In this document: piece by piece, positions 6,244 to 8,046 of the stretch | Position numbering within the stretch: position 1 is the first letter of the stretch | Layout: the number at the start of each line of letters is the position of its first letter | Origin: Ignavibacteria bacterium UBA4661 | GTDB taxonomy: Bacteria > Bacteroidota > Ignavibacteria > Kapaibacteriales > UBA4661 | Direction of reading: 5' to 3' | Assembly (NCBI GenBank): GCA_002405405.1 | Contig: DHLT01000124.1 | Location: 8,134-16,179 of the forward strand | Length of the DNA: 8,046 nucleotides | Program-made: the position numbers and the translations under genes | Notes under the pieces: generated by a model | The model's input: only the letters and a program-made list of their open reading frames with translations | What the model was told of the DNA's origin: nothing | The model's database searches: none

Positions 6244-6271
6244 CCGCGTTAGATCCTCATGTTATTCGCGG
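6244..6271 (+). promoter_or_regulatory. Short G+C inverted repeat in the ctaB-coxC gap
   Basis: CCGCG (6244-6248) and CGCGG (6267-6271) can pair across an 18-nt loop in an otherwise A+T-rich 119-bp gap. There is no T tract, so it is not a terminator. It could structure the coxC leader or bind a regulator; a chance match is quite possible. Confidence 0.2.
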
Positions 6272-6279
6272 CAAGACCA

Positions 6280-6293
6280 AATATTATTGTGAT
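6280..6293 (+). repeat. Possible degenerate third copy of the 16-nt element (before coxC)
   Basis: AATATTATTGTGAT resembles the elements at 1851-1866 and 2426-2441 if one deletion and two changes are allowed. It ends 36 nt before the coxC ATG, within the 25-43 nt range of the other two. The similarity is weak on its own. Confidence 0.2.
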
Positions 6294-6329
6294 AGTATTT
6301 TCTGTTCATCTTCAATTCCTATTTACGTT

Positions 6330-6929
6330 ATGAGTGCAACTCTAGATTTATCGCATGAACCGGTAACAGGTGTATTCCACGGCAAGATTGGTATGTGGCT
6401 TTTTTTGGCATCTGAAATTATGTTCTTTTCAGGGTTCTTTGCCGCATTCATTATCTTGCGCAATGCCAATTTGGAAACCTTCATGCACGGTGCGCATGAG
6501 TTAAATTGGATGTTAGCAACATTTAATACTGCTGTTTTGATTGGTAGCAGTTTAACGATGGCACTGTCAATTTTAAACTTAGAGCGTGGCGACACGGCAA
6601 AGTTTCGTACGTTTCTCTTCATTACAATCCTTTGTGGGTTTACGTTTCTGATTGTAAAGTACTTTGAGTATACGGCAAAGTTTCATCATGGTATTACACC
6701 CGGTACGAATTCATTCTTTGGTTTGTATTTCTTGATGACAGGTTTTCATGGTATGCACGTTGTTGCAGGTATTATCCCAATGTGGTGGATGCTCGCACGA
6801 TCCTTTACTAAAGGGGGATACAAAGATGTGCATCGCGTTGAGATCTTAGGCCTATATTGGCACTTTGTTGATTTGGTGTGGATCTTTCTCTTTCCCGTTA
6901 TGTATCTCATCTTCCCGACAAAAGGGTAA
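6330..6929 (+). CDS. coxC: Cytochrome c oxidase subunit III
   Basis: Subunit III is a membrane subunit without metal that stabilises subunit I and supports proton uptake. The 199-residue product has five membrane helices (about 19-43, 58-82, 92-112, 128-153 and 172-196). This is the short form lacking helices I-II of the seven-helix proteins. Family signatures: GKIGMWLFLASEIMFFSGFF (18-37) with the conserved E29; VKYFEYTAKFHHGITPGTN (109-127); FFGLYFLMTGFHGMHVVAG (129-147) with H140 and H143; and YWHFVDLVWIFLFPVMYL (176-193). ATG 6330 gives the usual short N-terminal tail before helix 1. The leader is T-rich and lacks a Shine-Dalgarno. A 119-bp gap separates it from ctaB. Confidence 0.96.
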   Translation: MSATLDLSHEPVTGVFHGKIGMWLFLASEIMFFSGFFAAFIILRNANLETFMHGAHELNWMLATFNTAVLIGSSLTMALSILNLERGDTAKFRTFLFITILCGFTFLIVKYFEYTAKFHHGITPGTNSFFGLYFLMTGFHGMHVVAGIIPMWWMLARSFTKGGYKDVHRVEILGLYWHFVDLVWIFLFPVMYLIFPTKG

Positions 6930-7004
6930 GTAGTCTTTTTGTGGCTGAACTACTATTGATCAGAAACATTTTTTGTCATTTTTTTTCTTTCTCGCAGGTT
7001 CATC

Positions 7005-7319
7005 ATGGCAAATCTTTCTCTTGAAGCGATGCAAAAAGAATACATGAAAGTATTCATGATGCTCGGCATTTTTACACTATTGACCGTTGTAGCGGCGAAA
7101 GTTCATTTCCCTGATAGTTGGGGGTATGCTGGCGAGTTGTTGCATGTAGTCATTGGTCTTGCCATTGCTATTGCAAAAGCAGCAATGGTAGTTTGGATTT
7201 TTATGCATATCAAATTTGATAACAAAAACCTACGTTTCATGATTTATATACCGATTTTCTTGTTTTTTGTGATGGTATTATCACTTACACTACTTGAAAC
7301 ATTTGGTCGTGTACAATAA
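7005..7319 (+). CDS. coxD: Cytochrome c oxidase subunit IV (prokaryotic type)
   Basis: This small accessory membrane subunit of caa3-type oxidases has 104 residues and three helices (about 14-33, 45-68 and 77-98). The prokaryotic subunit IV family pattern is visible: EYMKVFMMLGIFTLLTVV (12-29) and the central IAKAAMVVWIFMHIKFD (56-72), matching the typical AKA...FMHLK segment. AGGT at 6996-6999 lies 5 nt before the start and could be a weak ribosome binding site. The stop TAA shares one base with the ATG of the sco gene (TAATG), so the two are translationally coupled. It is 75 nt downstream of coxC. Confidence 0.9.
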   Translation: MANLSLEAMQKEYMKVFMMLGIFTLLTVVAAKVHFPDSWGYAGELLHVVIGLAIAIAKAAMVVWIFMHIKFDNKNLRFMIYIPIFLFFVMVLSLTLLETFGRVQ

Positions 7320-7894
7320 TGATGTGGACTGTCAACAGTAGGATAGTATTGGCTTTCATTGGCAGCATGGTGTGTTGCTTCTTGCTTGTAGGCTGTGGTC
7401 GTTCCTCGGTGAGTCAAAAGGCAGTTGTATCATCGCTAACGAAGTTGCCGATGTACAAATCTGCCCCAACTTTTCAAGGTAGAAACTACACAGGTGAGAC
7501 ATTCACAACTGATTCATTACGCGGAGAAGTTTGGATTGCATACTTTTTTTTCACGTCTTGTGGTGGACCTTGTCCTACAATGAATACCGTTGTTGGAGAC
7601 CTTGACAGAAAACTCTCTGGCAAAGTTCGGTTTGTTGGAATTAGTGTTGATCCTGAAACAGACACTCCTGAAGTGATGGCAACCTATATCCGTCGATTTA
7701 CAGAGCAGCCTAAGCGTTGGTTCATGCTCACAATGCCGAAAGACTCGGTTGTTAAAGTTGCTGCCACAGGATTTATGTTGGGTAGTAAAGAAGAACCAGA
7801 GCTCCATAGTACACGATTGGTGCTTGTTGATGAGGTTGGCGATATACGGGGGTATTATGATGGTCTTGATAGTGTAGCAATCGAATCGTTATAG
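7319..7894 (+). CDS. sco: Sco1/SenC-type copper chaperone lipoprotein, possibly C-terminally clipped
   Basis: Sco proteins are thioredoxin-fold chaperones that help to deliver copper to, or reduce, the CuA site of subunit II outside the inner membrane. The 191-residue product begins with a lipoprotein signal ending L22-L23-V24-G25-C26. The copper-binding CxxxC is C81-GGP-C85 in FFFTSCGGPCPTMN, and the third ligand is H163 in LHSTRLVLVDEVG. VRFVGISVDPETDTPEVM (103-120) is also typical of the family. The start overlaps the coxD stop by one base; a second ATG directly follows, so residue 1 is uncertain by one. The frame stops at a TAG just after YYDGLDSVAIESL, whereas Sco proteins normally continue into a last helix. 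The next seven codons in frame read SVLRDIR, which looks like that helix, before another TAG at 7916-7918. Confidence 0.93.
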   Translation: MMWTVNSRIVLAFIGSMVCCFLLVGCGRSSVSQKAVVSSLTKLPMYKSAPTFQGRNYTGETFTTDSLRGEVWIAYFFFTSCGGPCPTMNTVVGDLDRKLSGKVRFVGISVDPETDTPEVMATYIRRFTEQPKRWFMLTMPKDSVVKVAATGFMLGSKEEPELHSTRLVLVDEVGDIRGYYDGLDSVAIESL

Positions 7895-7924
7895 TCAGTT
7901 TTGCGAGATATTCGATAGTCTTTT

Positions 7925-7934
7925 AGGATGTGAT
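7925..7934 (+). promoter_or_regulatory. Strong Shine-Dalgarno for the last partial gene
   Basis: AGGATGTGAT matches the full anti-Shine-Dalgarno complement AGGAGGTGAT at 9 of 10 positions and is followed directly by ATG 7935. The AGGA core is 6 nt from the start, a normal distance. This is the main reason for accepting the short frame that follows as a gene. Confidence 0.6.
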
Positions 7935-8046
7935 ATGACACATACAAAACCACACTTTTTTATTCACAGAGCCTCTGCTGGCATCATGCGCTTGTCACTT
8001 GCGATACTTTGTGTGATGTTTGTTGATTTTGCAAAGTTGACAGACG
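7935..8046 (+). CDS. N-terminus of an unidentified membrane or exported protein (cut by window edge)
   Basis: The frame is open from ATG 7935 to the right edge, giving 37 residues: MTHTKPHFFIHR, then a hydrophobic stretch (about residues 16-30, GIMRLSLAILCVMFV) and DFAKLTD. The basic start plus hydrophobic segment suggests a signal anchor or first membrane helix. The gap to the sco stop is 40 nt with no terminator, so it probably belongs to the same operon. An oxidase assembly factor would fit the context, but the visible part matches no family I recognise, and it does not look like the start of CtaA. Confidence 0.55.
   Translation, partial: MTHTKPHFFIHRASAGIMRLSLAILCVMFVDFAKLTD

Noticed and set aside
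6323..6622. Minus-strand 99-residue frame within coxC
   Set aside because: It lies antisense to well-conserved coxC codons and has no recognisable features.
6929..6954. AGTAGT/ACTACT inverted repeat after coxC, as a terminator
   Set aside because: The 6-bp stem is A+T-rich with a 14-nt loop, and the T tracts begin about 15 nt later. It is too weak to call.
7517..7807. Minus-strand 96-residue frame within sco
   Set aside because: It lies antisense to conserved Sco motifs and its composition is that of a reverse-frame shadow.
1..8046. Search for a novel defence, mobile or CRISPR system
   Set aside because: I saw no repeat array, terminal inverted repeats, transposase, integrase, RNA gene or toxin-antitoxin pair. 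Every sizeable plus-strand frame is a known respiratory gene.

Overview
The window carries part of an aerobic respiratory chain from a bacterium with about 40% G+C. The protein style points to the Bacteroidota/Chlorobiota superphylum. CoxA has a His-rich N-terminus running into a 'KYIFSTDHKVIAKQF' start, the CoxB sequence has the same flavour, and ctaB-coxC-coxD-sco follow each other. Some genes have clear Shine-Dalgarno sequences (nuoB, the last partial gene) and others have none (coxB, coxC, ctaB). This mixture fits a deep branch such as Ignavibacteria/Kapabacteria better than a typical Bacteroides. That placement is inference; no marker gene is present.

Layout: (1) 1-509, minus strand: the N-terminal part of an unidentified lipoprotein, running off the left edge. 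(2) 510-939: a divergent intergenic region of about 430 bp with a plausible Bacteroidetes-type promoter for the lipoprotein, a 13-bp perfect dyad on that promoter's upstream box, and a spaced pair of near-identical 17-mers. (3) 940-1805: nuoA and nuoB, overlapping by 10 nt, with no nuoC after them. (4) 1892-5171: a membrane-anchored monohaem cytochrome c, then coxB (CuA subunit II) and coxA (A2-type subunit I), closed by a strong intrinsic terminator. (5) 5242-7894: ctaB (haem O synthase), coxC (subunit III), coxD (subunit IV) and a Sco-type copper chaperone lipoprotein. (6) 7935-8046: the start of an unidentified membrane or exported protein, cut by the right edge.

The genes form one functional theme. 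NuoAB are the membrane and N2-cluster parts of complex I, which passes NADH electrons to quinone. The anchored cytochrome c probably delivers electrons to CuA in CoxB. CoxA reduces O2 and pumps protons. CtaB makes the haem O precursor of haem A, and Sco helps to load CuA. No quinol:cytochrome c oxidoreductase, haem A synthase (CtaA) or CtaG-type CuB chaperone is in the window. I found no RNA gene, CRISPR array, mobile element or defence system. The best leads outside the known genes are regulatory: a 16-nt element repeated in front of the cytochrome c gene and coxB, the terminator that splits the cox cluster, and the dyad in the divergent region. A stop codon also appears to clip the C-terminal helix of Sco.
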